Shown here: one piece after another, positions 25,101 to 40,100 of the stretch
How positions within the stretch are numbered: the stretch's first letter is position 1
How the letters are laid out: the number at the start of each line of letters is the position of its first letter
Source of the DNA: Pardosa pseudoannulata
Taxonomy: Eukaryota; Arthropoda; Arachnida; Araneae; Lycosidae
Assembly: GCA_032207245.1 (NCBI GenBank)
Contig: CM063503.1
Span: 104,162,887-104,226,886 of the forward strand
Direction of reading: 5' to 3'
DNA: 64,000 bases
Position numbers and translations under genes: made by a program
The notes under the pieces: generated by a model
What the model saw: the letters and a program-made list of their open reading frames with translations, nothing else
Told to the model about the DNA's origin: nothing
Database searches by the model: none

Positions 25101-28100
25101 TGCCTATGAAGAGTCAAGAATATATAGTGACCATAATAACGTAAATTGTTTAAAATAGTTAGAACAGATAGAAGTTTACACTAAAATGAATCCGGGGAGG
25201 GGGAATCTTTTGAACTGTTAATGAAACATACATCTGAAAAAGCTTCAACGATAAATGCGAGAAGCAACCTGGGATCAATTGGTTCTATGTAATAAATTCT
25301 GGATTAAATAAACCAGGGTAAATGAGAGGAAACTAATTCAGGAGGGGGGAAAAAGGGGGAGGTTTTATTGCTTACACACTTTTATAATTTGATTAAGGTA
25401 CTACTGAACCACTTAAAAGTCTTTGTTAAAGGATTCCGCTCTAAGATAAAGATTTGAAACTTAAAACCGATTTTCAGAAGAATGGCAGTCTTCACCAGGA
25501 TATGAAAGGAGTTTGTTCTAAAATTTATACTTACCATAGTAAGTCATGGTATCTTCGACCATCTTTGTGAAGTCCACATGATTTACTTTTCCGGTTACTA
25601 CAACATTTTTAGCAACTATATTTGAGAAGGTAACGTTACTAAGTTCCCTCGAGCCTTTAATTGTACCTCCCTTAAGTGTCAGGATATTTTTAATCGGTAT
25701 GCCATTAATAGATTTCGTCACTGTAAGATTACCCATTTTAACATCCCTCTTGAAAGTTTTGGATTCAATTTCCTGGGAGCCAACTTTCAAAAGGACTTCC
25801 TTTAGGAAACTGAAGTTCTTTCCATTTATCAATCCATTAATTTCCGCATTCTCTTCTATTACTATCTTATCGAAGTTGTAGCGTCCCCACAACTCCTGGG
25901 GTTTATTTTTCAGCACCAAATCTGTTTCAACGTTTATTCCATTTAAGTCTTTGCTCTTGAGGTTAGTCACCTGCAAAATTACCAAAGTAAGACAACATAA
26001 GCAATTTACTATAACACAGATATCCAATTTTGTTAATTATTACAATACTTAAAGCTATTGAAAAATCGAATTAACGACTACTTCATTTAAGTAACTTACA
26101 TTATAGGAAGACTTTCCCCAAGCTCGTAACAGTATTTCAAGAATGTTAAGATCTTCCCGGTAGGAATTCTATATCACATTGTGCTATCTTGCCAATTTAA
26201 CTTTTGAAACACTTCCTTTAATAACGATACGACTCTTTTCAGACTTGAAAAAAAGCTCTTCGATCCACAGATTTAAATTTGATACTATTGTTCCGTAGAA
26301 AAATTCAATTACTAAAAACAATCGGTGTTACGCATAGTACTCGAGTTTTTACCCTGATGGTGTCCCTTTAAATGTTTGTTTACTCCTTCATTCGCATTAA
26401 TGCGTTAAATTACTCTAAAGAGAATGCTATAAACGAGATTTCTCCCTTCTTTAAAAATGCTATTTTTAAAATAAAACTATTCATTTAAATTCAATCTCTA
26501 ATGTTAGAGATTAGCTTTAGGAATATAAAATGAAAATTTGACAAGAAAGGTTTATGTAGTTCCTCAAATATCTTAAAACTAATTTTTGAAGAATCTACCA
26601 GAAAAATATTCCTCCAAATTCCCAAATGTAAAGACGGATTACGTGAAATATTCAATAAAACCTTATGTTCGGAGTAAAGGGTGCTTTTAACACAGTTGTT
26701 TAGCTATCGCGGTTTACTGTTTTAGCACGGAGACTCAACGTTTAAAGCGCAAGAGTTTCTAAAGGAATAAAAAAGCCAAATAAACTACTTGTTTTAGAAT
26801 CGTATGGTGAATACAGGTTATTCCAAACACTTATGACCGAAATATTAAATTTCACGAGATTAACTTTACCATAAAGTTCACTCAATTACACTTCCTTTAC
26901 CATTTCTTTAGAAATATGCCGTATTTCGAAAAATCGCCTCAAACTAAAACTTAAGGACTAGAACCGACTTACCGGTCTCTTACTGAGTACTCTAAAGTAG
27001 AGTAATTAGAACGGAAAATATCCTTTAATAAGGTACATCTTTGTAAGATTCCTAGTTATGGCCTTTAACTAGGAGAAAGTGAAATCTTTCACTTAGTATG
27101 AAAGTGAACTCTAGTATTATAGACACTAATTAAGGTAGACAGGAGAGGCTACAAGACACCATTTCCTTTTATATAAATTAAATGGATGATCTTTAATAAA
27201 GTTTATTTTAAATACATATGTTAATATGAATTCTATTTACAAGCTAAATTAAGTATATGTAAAATGCTTCCAAAATTAAGGCAAGGTCTTAAGTACCCGA
27301 GTGTTTACAAGGAAGAAACTTAATTGAGGTAATGCTGCATAGTTTACAAACTCAATATGCAAATCTCATCTAGATGATCGCAAATATATTACCAACTAGT
27401 AAAATTGTTACTAAGAAAGTAACCAAGTTAAAACTGCATAAACGCAAATTGCAGAAATTTCAGTAGCCGTATTTTTAACTTCTGCTTGCGCAGATTTCAA
27501 TTTTATATTTTTCCTAGTTTTGTGTAGTACTTAGATGGTGGGATTTTCAAGAATATGACTGAATCTGAACTTACATAGACTAAGTTTTTGAATGTCATAT
27601 CGGGTATTAGAGATTCGTTCAACTTGAGAGCTCTTCTGTAGACGTCTTCTAGTTTAAAGCCACATGTAGTTCCTTCAACTGTAAGTCTATTTTTAAACCG
27701 TACATTCTTGAACACCCAAGTTCCTAATAAAAGAAAAATTCACTGAGCTGTCCAGTATGAAATAAAATTATAAAGTTGAGATAGTTGTTAGGACGATGAA
27801 ACGTCACAAGACTTACAACACAAAACTTTACGTCACAAGACTTTAAAATATACACATTTTTCAGCAAAACCTACGTTTAATTTCATTCATTGAAACCAGT
27901 TTAGTAACAAAAGATTTTTGCACTCGCAATTAAAATACAAGAAATTAAGATATTTGAGTGCAGTGAAAGTAAACTCTTGCACTATGTTCCATCTCAGTAT
28001 AATGTAATAGTTTATTTGTAGAAATTTAGATTCGAGTTTTGTTGGGTTCTTCGACTCAACGTGTTGGCATAAACCAAAAAAGTAAATTTGACCGATACTA

Positions 28101-31100
28101 TTTGCTATTGGCTGAAGTTCCTTTTCTCAGCATAATTCTTATTCCACCTTTTAATTTATCCAATAGATACTACACAACGTTTAAATATGGTAATTAGGTC
28201 AAACTGAGGACTTCAAGGCAATTTCACAGGAACCATAAGGGATAATGACAGCAGAACGTTAACCGTCACTGTTATGCTAGTAACGGAAAGTTTTAAAGAT
28301 AATATGAAACGTGTCCACATCTTTCGATTCGAACATATAACATCCATGTTGATGCAATAAACACCAATCTCAGCAGTTGTTGCAGCGACCTATTCCAACA
28401 CTGTCCTCCAAATTTACAGTTCTAGTTGCAGGATTAAGTTTTACAATTATCTGTCTAATGTCTATTCGTTTTCAACCGAAGAGGAAAGTAAAGTGAGGAA
28501 CCCAAATAAACTAAATCCAGCAAATATGAGACTAATACACAATATCGAGAGGAGAGCTATTTATAAAATTAACGACATGCATGTATATCAAACTTAATGG
28601 GAGTGATACAGGAAGATATTCTTCAAAGAATTCACTGCAAAAGACTAAGTAGGATGACATAAGCCAGGTAGATTGTGGATGTGGCTATAGTAGCCAACAG
28701 TTTTAAATTTCTGATCACTCGCATTGTCAGGGTGGTGTTATGTCACGATCGCATTTCTACTCCTGCCGACAGCGTTTGAAAGCATAGATGGTAGTGCCTA
28801 ATGAAATCCATCAGAAGCATCCAGTGTAAGGACCGACAATAAGCCGAAAGTTTTAGTTTTCGAGAGTTGGCAAATGTAAATATTTGCCAACTTCGCCACT
28901 GTGGTCAACCATCTCATCTATGGCAACCTTCTACCTAGTGTTCATATACGACGTTTTTCGTAGGCGCTACACCCTGCCCCTTTCCAAGTACATTTACTCT
29001 CCACCTAGTAATAGCTCTTTTCAGTAGAGAACACATGAACTATGCTTTACTGGTAAGTTGTCCTAGTATGATGAACAGAAAATGTTCTTTCATTTGACTA
29101 AAACTTTTGAAGAGGACCGGGGTACAAAAAAGACACAAAAAGACCACTTCTAACCAGCGGTACCAAACTTGCTCCCAGCGATGACCACATAAAATTTCGG
29201 CTCGTGCACCAGAGAGATCTCCAGTGACAAGCTGGTTTCATTTTAAAGCGGCAGACTACTATGATGTTGAACATAAAAAAACTCTCCCCACCTTATGACG
29301 AGTTAATTCTAGTGATTAATAGCTGAAATATTGCTCGGTTTTGAAATTTTTGAAATAGATCTTCCCAAGTATTCCCCCCCCCCATTGTACCAGCCTTTAA
29401 ACTTTAAATTTTCTGGATATCCTCGTTGATAATTAAACCCAGTGCACAATACCGCAAAATCCCTGCTACTTTAATATCACGATAATGATCCGAAACTTCC
29501 TATAACCTCTTGTAGCTCCTATGCAATTGTCAAAGCTTGAACTCCACATAAGAAAAGTATTTGAATGGTATAGAAAATTTGACATCGCGAGACGAAGAAG
29601 AAAAGTATCGAAGTCAAAATATTTAGTCAAAGTTTAGTCGCGTAAAAATTTGTACGAATTTATTCAGACCTTGTGCCCATTACCCATTTATTGCCTGAAC
29701 GAACGCGTGATCAATCTACTATATACCGCAAGTCATTTATAAAGTCAGTATCGGGCTGTCGATCCACACAATTCTTAGCTATGGTTTGTTAATATATGGA
29801 TTGATGACGTGATGCAATAAGATGTTTGCAAAGAAATCTTACTATGAAGTTTAAATTTAAAAATTTAAGTCCTACGGGTTAAAATGTAACTCGGGTACAA
29901 AGCATGCAAGTAAGCATACTTGGTTATGGCTTCGTTAACCAGCGATAAGTAACTGGGGGGGGGGTCTTCTGAAAGTTATCCGTCAAGATGATATTTTAAA
30001 CACCATAAAAGATTGCTAAAGTGAGAACAAAACAAGTTTTCAACTGTTAAATATTGGTAAAGTCAAATTAGTTTATAAAAAATTTTTAGAAACCCAGAAC
30101 AATGTTACGGAAGCTACTTTTGAAGTTTCTATCACTAGCTGAACGATCAAAAGCATTTCATACGACTTTATAAAAGTTGTTAAAACTGCCGGCATTTCTT
30201 TTCAAGATTACACCAATACAGTAAAGATTCTCAAATTCAAGAAAGTATGAATATGTCAAAGGGTAGAATAAGTTTGTGCAAATATTTTTAACCAACTTCC
30301 CAACAATCTTCATAGCTGCGACTACCCTAGTGTTTATGAAACAAAAAAGTTTCTCAGATTCGCAATGAGGAATCTGCACGTGTGGGGGAAGGGAAATTAT
30401 TTTTCGGATAATTCCACACTCGTTAATTCCAAAGATATTTTAAAAATGAATACATTTGAGAAGAGAAAACTACGTGGCTTCAAAAAGTTCCGCGATTGGT
30501 TATGGCGTCACAGTTCATGATATTCAGTGTTGACATTTCTGCTAACAAGTGCTTTATTTCCGAATTGGGCTTTGCTCTTATTTCAAAATTTTCTAGTCTT
30601 AAATATTTATTTCTACTGACATTTGTGATAATTTTATCAATCTCGATAATATGTTTACATTTATTTAAAATGCCTCGTACAAAAAAAAAAAAAAAAAAAA
30701 AGTCCGACAGTGTCGGGAAAATTCGCAGCATAATGTTTCCGTTTTTGGAAGTAATACTAATTTAATAGGAGTGGAAATACGAAGAATCAAAACCAAAAGA
30801 AATGTGAATTAACCTTTTCAATACATCGTAATGTACTTTAAATATACAAGTACTCTTAATACTAACCACAGCTATTCTGTTTGTAGACACTAAGACGTCA
30901 AACATTTATATTTACGAAAACACATTTGTTGCAGTACCACGTACTGCAAATATGTTTCAATTTTTTATTTAATCGTTACTTCTATCTATACATTTCTTTT
31001 AACTGGAAGTTAAAAATGTTATTCCCACTTGGCAAAATAAAAGACATGGGAAGTATTTTAATGTAGTTTGAGACACATTAAAAAGCATTCCTGGAACCAA

Positions 31101-34100
31101 GACACTTAGATCGTGTATTAAAAACACCATCATGTATAATTATAAAGATCACCATTGTAAAAATTCCCCATTTGTCATCTTTCCTAAAAGGTTTACAATT
31201 TTTTTTAAATGCGAAATACCAGTAATTTCATATTCACATTCAAAAAAGATTCATCTCATTATTTTCAACTACCAGGGCTATTTCTGTAAATAATTTAGAG
31301 AAACAAAGTTTTATAAAATTATATTAGAATACATTGATACCTACATATAACGTATGGCACATGTATGTATGGCCTGTGCACTTTTTATTTCATGTTAATT
31401 TCAGGAGTAGCATAGGCTTCACAAATAACTTGGACCCATAAATTTAAACAAGAAACTTAAGAAATATATCTTGGCCTATTTTGTGTAAATAGAACCTGTT
31501 CTGATGCTAGACAGAAATAATGTATAAATTTCAGAAGATTTAATACCCAGATTATATTTGTGTTGAAATCCGAAGTCTATTGTACGTTTGATTTTGATTG
31601 AATATATATTTATAATTAAAGGACAAATTACTTTTTCAAATGCACGCATTGTTCAGATTCTTCATAGTACTTTTTATACTTGAAGATGCATTAATACATT
31701 TAATATACAAAAGTGATACATTTCTATTGCCTAGTATAAATGTTTTAGAAATGTATATACCTTCTGGAATTAAATTTTTAAGTAATATCGGTAGAGTATT
31801 AAAAGAACACTTTCAAATTAGCCTCCAATTTAATTGAAAGATTTATAAGCATGAACCTCCACATTCAAGAGAGTCTGTATCTCTCAAGCGAATATTTAAA
31901 TACTTTGAGAATACACATTTTAAATTTTTATTAAATTATTACAATTTATATCTTTTTCAGACTCAAAGTAACCAAGCTTCGTGAAAGTGTTCCAGTGGGA
32001 GGGTTTTTAAAGTAAAAACAGTACTGGTTAACCAACAGCACTTTTAAACGTGATATTAAAATGTAAAATGTAATGACGGTAAAGTGATCTTCACAAACCC
32101 AAAGAGACGATTTTGATAATTTGGGGTTCAATTTCTCATCTCTTCATATCATTAGTCCAAGTGTTACGCATACTGGGATCTTAGGAAAGCTGAAAAATCT
32201 GGGTTCCAATTAATTGTTTTACAGAGTGACACAGAACAGCATTTAGAAACTGTAAATGTTCGAAATAAAAATTTCTATTATTAGATTCTTTGAACAGGAA
32301 CAAATTAAAAAGTCGCCTTCTCCCATGTAAACAGACTGCCGGTGTATTCATGAACTATGACGTAACAAGTTAGGCGGAGGAAAAGTAGCGTTTTCGAGAG
32401 ACGTTAGAATCAGATATAAAACATTAGAAATCTCTAATTAGGTCCCCAAATGAAATAAAAAGGTACTGTACTGCTTACTTTGTCTTCTATTGTAAGAAGA
32501 TAGAATTAGAAAACTTGAAAAATCTTCATTAGGGATTTTAAAATTAAGATACTTATGTTCATTAATTTTTAATTTAAATTACGTAAGAATAAAAATATAA
32601 GCACTTCCGTTATAACAAGATACAGCAACTAATGATTGATGAGAAATTGGTAAATTCATAGCTTTATTCACCAGACAAAATATTTAATTTGTGATTAAGA
32701 AAAATCAGGAAAATTTAAATCTCGCTCTTCAACAAACCGGGCTGCTTAGGATCACGGTCAACATCTATAATGGATTATATTATTTGGGCTTATCCAAGAC
32801 TTCAGAATTCGAAGAGATTAAATTTTAGAAAGTTTAAGTGGGTGGTATTAGTGAATTTTAAATCTGACGAATTTAGTATGCTAGAACAAAGATTACTTAC
32901 ACTAGTAACTATTTGTTTACCATTTATTAGAACAATTACACTTGTGAAAGTCCCGTTTCGGGACTGTCATTCATTCTCAAAAGTTAGAAGCAGATTGACA
33001 GCATGATTCAGCGGCAAGTATCCGTTTACAATCCAGAACAGATCAGCTTTATATGAAAAAAAGTGACTGAAGAAACGTTAAGCAAAAAACTTAACATAAG
33101 TTAACTTGAATTATTAAAATCTAGTCTAAAAGTGACTACGTAAAAACATTTTATTACATCACCAAGTTGTTTACTTACAAATATAGAAATTAGAGCTACT
33201 ACCCGTACAATCAAAAAGGTACTGGCACTCTAGAAAGCGAGCCTCGATTTAACTATGCTTAATTCCTCGCCAGCCCTAATCAACATAAATATAAGTTATG
33301 ATATTTTTAAACGATTATGAAGTTGGAGAAAGCAAGAAACTTCCAAATATATACAACTCACCATTAGAATGTACATTTGAATTCTTGCGTAGAACAGAGG
33401 CTTTGAACTCCGAGAGGTCCACACTATCCACAGTACCTCCAACAAAGCTGTCACTTCCGAGGTGAATGGTATGAAAAGTCTTAAGGCCTACAAAATAAAT
33501 TTTATGTATTCTTGGTCCACATCAAGGGTAGGAGGGTGTAAAGACAATACTCACCAGTTACTCTTTGGTCACCAGTTTTCAGCATTATATCTAGCTGTTT
33601 CGATCCATCTAAAAGAAAAACAAACTTAATCATCTGCTGAATACTTATAAGTGAATGCTTACAAGAAGTCTAGTTACCTGGAGCTTGTACCAAAGGCATC
33701 GTATTCAATGAATCTAAAGCTTCTAAATGACCAAATTTCACAGAATTTTGGAACGATTGAGGGGCTGCGATGAACGACGTTTCAGTAATATCCACAACTC
33801 TTTCACCCGGAATCTGTATGCCGTTTATTTTACCAGATATTTTAAGGTTCTTTAATACAACATCAGAAAAGGTTATAGCCCCTAAAAAGGAAAATGCTTC
33901 TGAATTAATACGAATTTGAAATGTTGCCCAAGTTACTCTTAGAAACTTAACATTACTCACCATTTACCTCTTGTCTGCCGTTAATCCATAACGCATTATT
34001 CCACAGATCGCCAATATCAACTCCATTTATTGTCGATCCAGGTGACATTGTCAATTCTTCTACCATTACGTTCTTGAAAGTCTTGTAACCAGTTATTAAA

Positions 34101-37100
34101 TGAGGTTTGTCAGTCAATACCAAGTCGTTAAAGAATTTTGACAAGTCTCTTCCGTTTACATAAGTAGCATTCAACCAAGTTGTAGTTACATCTTCAAAAG
34201 TTATCTCTCCTTGAATCATCTGATGACCTGTTGTCACCAATATGTCAACAGGAGATATTGCAACTCCATCAACCTCTCCACGAACTGAAACATTGGTGGC
34301 GTTAAGAGAGGCGAAAGTTTTATATCCCTCTATGAAATGATCTCCAGTTTTAGTAACCATAGTTTGACTGTCGATACCATCTATTAAACCCGATACATGA
34401 ATACTAGCGGCATTTATTTCTCTTGCCTTTAAGTCTGCACCGATAACTTGTTCACTATCCAGGAAAATTAGTTTATTTTTCCAGTCTGATATATGTTCTT
34501 GATTCAGGACAGAAGTGTAAATATTCTCAAAGTGACAGCTTTTATCAGTGCAGTTGAACTCGACATCTTGGAATTCCAGGCGATCTAGAAATGAAAATGT
34601 AAAGTACATCTGATCTAAAATTTGGAATTAATAAATTCAGTAATTCACTTACTAGTAATAGTCTGGTTTCCCTCAATTTTCAGAGAATTCTCAAGAACAA
34701 CGGAAAAATCATGAAGCTTTTGTCTTATTACTTCAAGCCTTTCTTCAAGATCTGCCAGTTTAATTAGAAGACTGCTATCGAATACTTCTTTTGTAGTAAC
34801 CGAAGTCAACTAAAATTAGAAAGGTTGACAATAGCTATTAATCGAGTCAGGATTAAGAAACAGGCTTATTTCTGTTCAAAATTAGAGCTGCAAATTTTAG
34901 ATTATACCTTCTAGTAACTTAATATTGGTTAATAGAGCTAGGAAAGGCCTCCCAGCTAAGAGGTTAGGAAAATATGCTTACACTTGCTGTAGTTTGGTTT
35001 GCTGCTGTCTACTTTTAGCAACACGAGGGCTAATGAGACCAGGACCTACTTAAAACAGATTTCGAACTCTGTGACACAGTGGAATTTGAACCCACGAATT
35101 CCGGTACCGAAGAACAGTGCCCTAGCAATTCGGCCATCGTTCGGTTTGCACTTACTATATACCCAAGGTGGTAACTGAAATCTATACACAAACACTAAAA
35201 AGGTAAATAAATTTCTTATTAAAATCGTATGTCATTTATGTTTACACTTTGCCCTAAATGTTGTGTTTATGTATAGAGAAAGAGCTGTTGTAACAATACA
35301 AATATAATCCGTAGTGTAGACGGTGGTTAAGTCTTCAATATCTCTAGGTTAGTCTAAACTAGGTTCGCATAAACTTGGGACTTAACGTTGTCCTATAGCC
35401 AGTACTTATGGTATAAGGCCCGGGGATCTAAGCTCCAGATATGGGTTCTCGACCAATAAATCTTCCTCCTCTGCCCAACGGTATCTGTAAGGAACACTCA
35501 CTTGACGTGAAGCAGTAAGACTGTTCACCTCGCAGATGGACATAGCTTTAAATTCTGGAAATATAAATATTTGAACCTTGTTGAGATACTGTTGCCGACT
35601 ACTGCCAAGTCTGAAATGTTTTAATTAAACCCTACATTGTCACAGAAACTTTTTAAAACTGGGACATGTGTTCAACTGTTCTCCATCCCTAAATTATAAC
35701 GGGCAACTCTTAGGTATTTTTTATTTTCAGATCCATAAAAAAAATTGGTTGATGACAACTCTTATGCAACTAACGCTTTACTTCTGGGAAGTTATTCATA
35801 ACCTACGCTTGTGTACTAATTATAAGAGAAAAATATTTGCAGCTAAATGTTAAGCTCTGACATACGTCACTGCACATGCGTCTTACTGCGCTTCTGTATT
35901 CCTTTATTTCAAACAGTTATCGTGTACTTTAGATATGGGGAAACCCTGTAATAAGATCAAGTGCCTACTGTTCATTTGAAGCATATTTTTATCTTGCTAA
36001 CAAATACAGCATGTGGTTGTATTATAGGAAGCTAATGACCTAAGCCAAAACTAAACCCGTGTGGAACTAGTACTAGTAATGCTTCGTGGTAGTACGAAAG
36101 TCCGCCATACATGCTTATAAAACAGAAACTAGTCTCTTTCCGTACCTCAAAGGTCAACCAATTTTGAACCGGTAGACATTCCTGCAGCTAGATTACAACT
36201 AGTACCAAAACGCTGTACCTTCCTTATTCGGAATTTTTTTTGCATATACACGAATGGGAAAGAACTCAACCGTACCTACATTCTTAGGAAGCAAACTTGT
36301 ACGTAATAAATCAGATTAGAAATTAAACGTTTCTCAGAATGTGCTATCTAGTCCAGTGCTTTGAATTAAATCAGCGGAACTGAAATATAAAGCTAGCTCT
36401 AAAGGTATAGTTCCTTCTATAGAAGGAATAATTTAACAGTCATAGCGACTATATTACGTACTATTGTACTAGCAGTATAATGTAAATAAGAACACTCCGT
36501 CCAACGTGTAAAGAGGCTTAGTAACATTTATAGCTGTTTGGAAATATCACTTACCTTTGGAGTATATAGAGTACCCGCTTCAAATCCTTTCTCAAATACT
36601 ACATCACCATTTATAGTCACAGAAGGTTGATCAATACGGATGAAGTCATCTAAACTACCAATTGTAGTATTTATATCTGTCGACATCAGTTCCGATAGAG
36701 TATTCACACACCAGTCTATACTCTTTGTATTCCAGTCGTACGCTAAATTTTCTTGGATGAATTCAAATTCAAATACGGACGGAGGGAGAATATGCCTCGG
36801 GTTACTGACGCCTAGAAATTTCGAAGCAAAGAATTTCTAAAGATTAAGTTATGCATACGTTTGAGTACTTTAATCTTAAAGTACTGAACTATATGGCAAA
36901 CTACTAAATGCGGTTAAGTGGACTGTACCGTATGTACGTTTAAAATATAGCTAAAATGAGCATATAAATGAGCTAGGTTAATTCAGAATTTCAAAAGAAA
37001 TGCCGACCAGCTTCATACGACATCAGCACTTCCATAGAAATGGAAGATTAAAAGCGCAATGTTTATATCGATAAATGCCCGTCGACAGAACGACAATGTT

Positions 37101-40100
37101 CAATATCCTTCATGTTTATAGCACTGTTAAGCCATGCATACTGGGTGTTGCAATAAAACCGTCTACGGCGTACTTTTCGGCCACTCAAGGTCTAATGAGA
37201 CCGGAATCCAGTGCTTAAAGCCTATTCCGAACGACTAAACCTTACCAACCGTTGGATTCAAACAAGCCGACTAGAGTACCGAAAGACTACCGAATAAGCC
37301 TTTAAATTAGCTACCAGAAATAAAAAGTTAAGGTGATAAACCTACAAATCAGTTCGACATTGTTAGGGTGAACACATATTGAGAGAACAGAACTGAGAGC
37401 TTAGAAGAGAAAAACAAATAAGATTATTCGGTTACTTTGAAATGTCGACACCGCGTTTGCCCAGAGTAGGTTTACCACCCCACCCCCAAGAGCTGTAGAC
37501 TTTCAAAACTTGTAAAGTTTACAATAAAAGCTTTTATAGACATTAATTAGGCCTATGTCTACCACTGGTGATTCGTTAAACCAGCATAACAAGCCAAAGA
37601 TAGCCTCGTATAAAAGTTAACTTGATTTTAATGAATGTTTAAAATTAAGAGTTCTCGCCCGCAAATAGTCTTACAAATTATATATTAGAAGATCAATACA
37701 ACTCACTGAGAATCAAGGAGTTTGCAGAATCTCTAATTACTTGATGAAATACCAAGTGTTTTACTCCATCTGACATAGATCCTCTGGTTACTTGTACTCC
37801 ACTCATCACGAATCTCCATCCATCATACTGATAGAGATTAACTGCATCATCCTCATCTGCTATAGCCAGAATGAACATTCCGTCGTTTGAAAAAGAGGCT
37901 ATTGACGTAGCTCTTGTCGTTTGGAGACATTGAAAAGGTACAAATTTGTCCAAGACAAACTTGTATACGATTGATCTGCCACCTTCATATTCTAAGAAAT
38001 AAAAACTACATTAAGAGTTTCAAAACAATTAAGGAAACAAGTTATCAGATTGTAGGTCACCCGATAAATTCCAACCCCAGAAGTTTATGCACTCAAAGTA
38101 GTGGTTGCATTCCAGCTAATTAGTGTCCTTACGTATTTTTGATCAGATATTTAAAGTAACCACTTACCGTCATGAAATGTTATTTTCAGTGAGAACTTTA
38201 TTTTGACTAAAAGTCCATTCTGAACATTTCTAAATATGCAAGAGTTTTGTATCGTACTTAGGTTAATAAATAAACAGTTCGATGATAACTTAAAACCAGA
38301 AGATAAATTCCGCTACTAAAAGGGAACTTATTTGTTTACATTAAATCCTTCAATAAGAGCATATAAATCAATTTCTATAAACTAAATTAGTGTTAAGAGG
38401 AAATAAGACTAATGTATGCAAGGATTTAAAATTTAAAGAAATTGAGGGAGAATGAAAAATTAACCGATTCATAAAGACAGGAACCAAAACTTACGAAGTT
38501 CCTATTTGCGTGAATGCAAGAGATTTAGAAGGCAGGGAGCATAGAAATTACAGTATTGCTAAACGGAATCTAGCTCCTAAAGACTAATGCATGTGCAATG
38601 TCCTACTGGAAAAGCTGATATTATCAGAGCTCTAAATCAGAAAAGGGCTAACACCAAATATCTGACTACCGAATAACACGATTATAAAAGCAGTGTATTT
38701 AAAATTTTGTTCTCGAGTGTTATTGAACAAATGATGGGGAAACCAAATATGCATAGAACGAACAAGAGTTGGGAGGCATATGTTATAGAATATAATTAAG
38801 GTTACCACAGCTGCTGAAGTTCATTAAGTCTAACTGAAAATCCAGGCCCCATTTTACCAGTAGAGGGTCATCAGACATTTGATATTACTAATTGGCGATT
38901 CAAAGCATCATGCAAACCTCGTTTCATGGAAATGAAAGGGAAAGACATCAGGAAAAGAGGTAAAGGGTTTAGATAAAAGTTTATAAACCATTTAAGTATA
39001 AGCAAGATTTTGGCTTTATCAAAATTGGGTTTAAAGTTTTGCTGTATTGCTAGACATAAGTTCAACAATTTTATTTGCAATGCCAGGAAACTTTCTATAA
39101 ATATTCTACACATGATTCAGGACTATCTTGTACTATGACTAGTTACAATATCTAATGTTTAGAAATTTTAAGTTTTGACTTGCCATAGATTTGAGACTAA
39201 ACAAAATATTTGACACATTAACTGGAGAAACTTAGAATTTCCCAATTTTAGACAGTAGTGAAGGTCCTTCTCTGGAAGTTATTCAACTGCAAGACTCTTA
39301 GAATAAATGTTGAAACTAATTTTATGTTTTGTAAGAAGTGGCAGTTTTTCTATTCTCGTTTATACCGAGTTAAACTGCATGTATTTAAAGTTTTACTAGT
39401 ACTGTGTTATTCAAAGTTCAGCTATATTTTATTAGCTAATGTGCGTAAGTTCCCAATATTTAACATTGACATAAACCACCTCCGAAGACAAGCGGATACC
39501 TTAAGCAATTTGACGAGTTGAAGTTCAAGTGGGATTGAAAGCAAACTATCGTATACTTTGAGGAAGACGTGCTAGCTTGCGAGTACAATATCTAGAATAA
39601 TAGTTGAGTTAAAGGTTTAACTAGACGTAAATTATTGACAAAACAGGTTAATCCTGTAGTTTCTTTAAAGCGAAGAGAGAATGAGGCGGTTAGACTGTAC
39701 ATAAATTGCCACCCTTATTCTCAAATTTTAGCCGACCATTTGTATAATGACTAGTATTCCACGATTCCTTGCAGTGGTCTTTAACAAACGTTGTTCCCTC
39801 GTAGGAAATATTGACCTATATGGGAATCCTTTAATAAAATGGTCAACAAATTTGAAATATTGAGGTGGCGAGAGCTGCAAAATGCCCTGCATTAGAAGGA
39901 AACTACAAGTTTAACATTGAGATCGAAGGTGCTTCACTTTAGTTCTGAATTTGGACTAATATAATCCACTCTACATTCTCAGTGGGCTCTAGTTTATCGT
40001 CTGCATAGAGCTTGCAATGAAAGACTAATTTTACAAGCAATTCCTTAACGCTTATTAGATCCAGAGAATTATTGAGGAGTACTAAAAATTTAGAGCAAGT

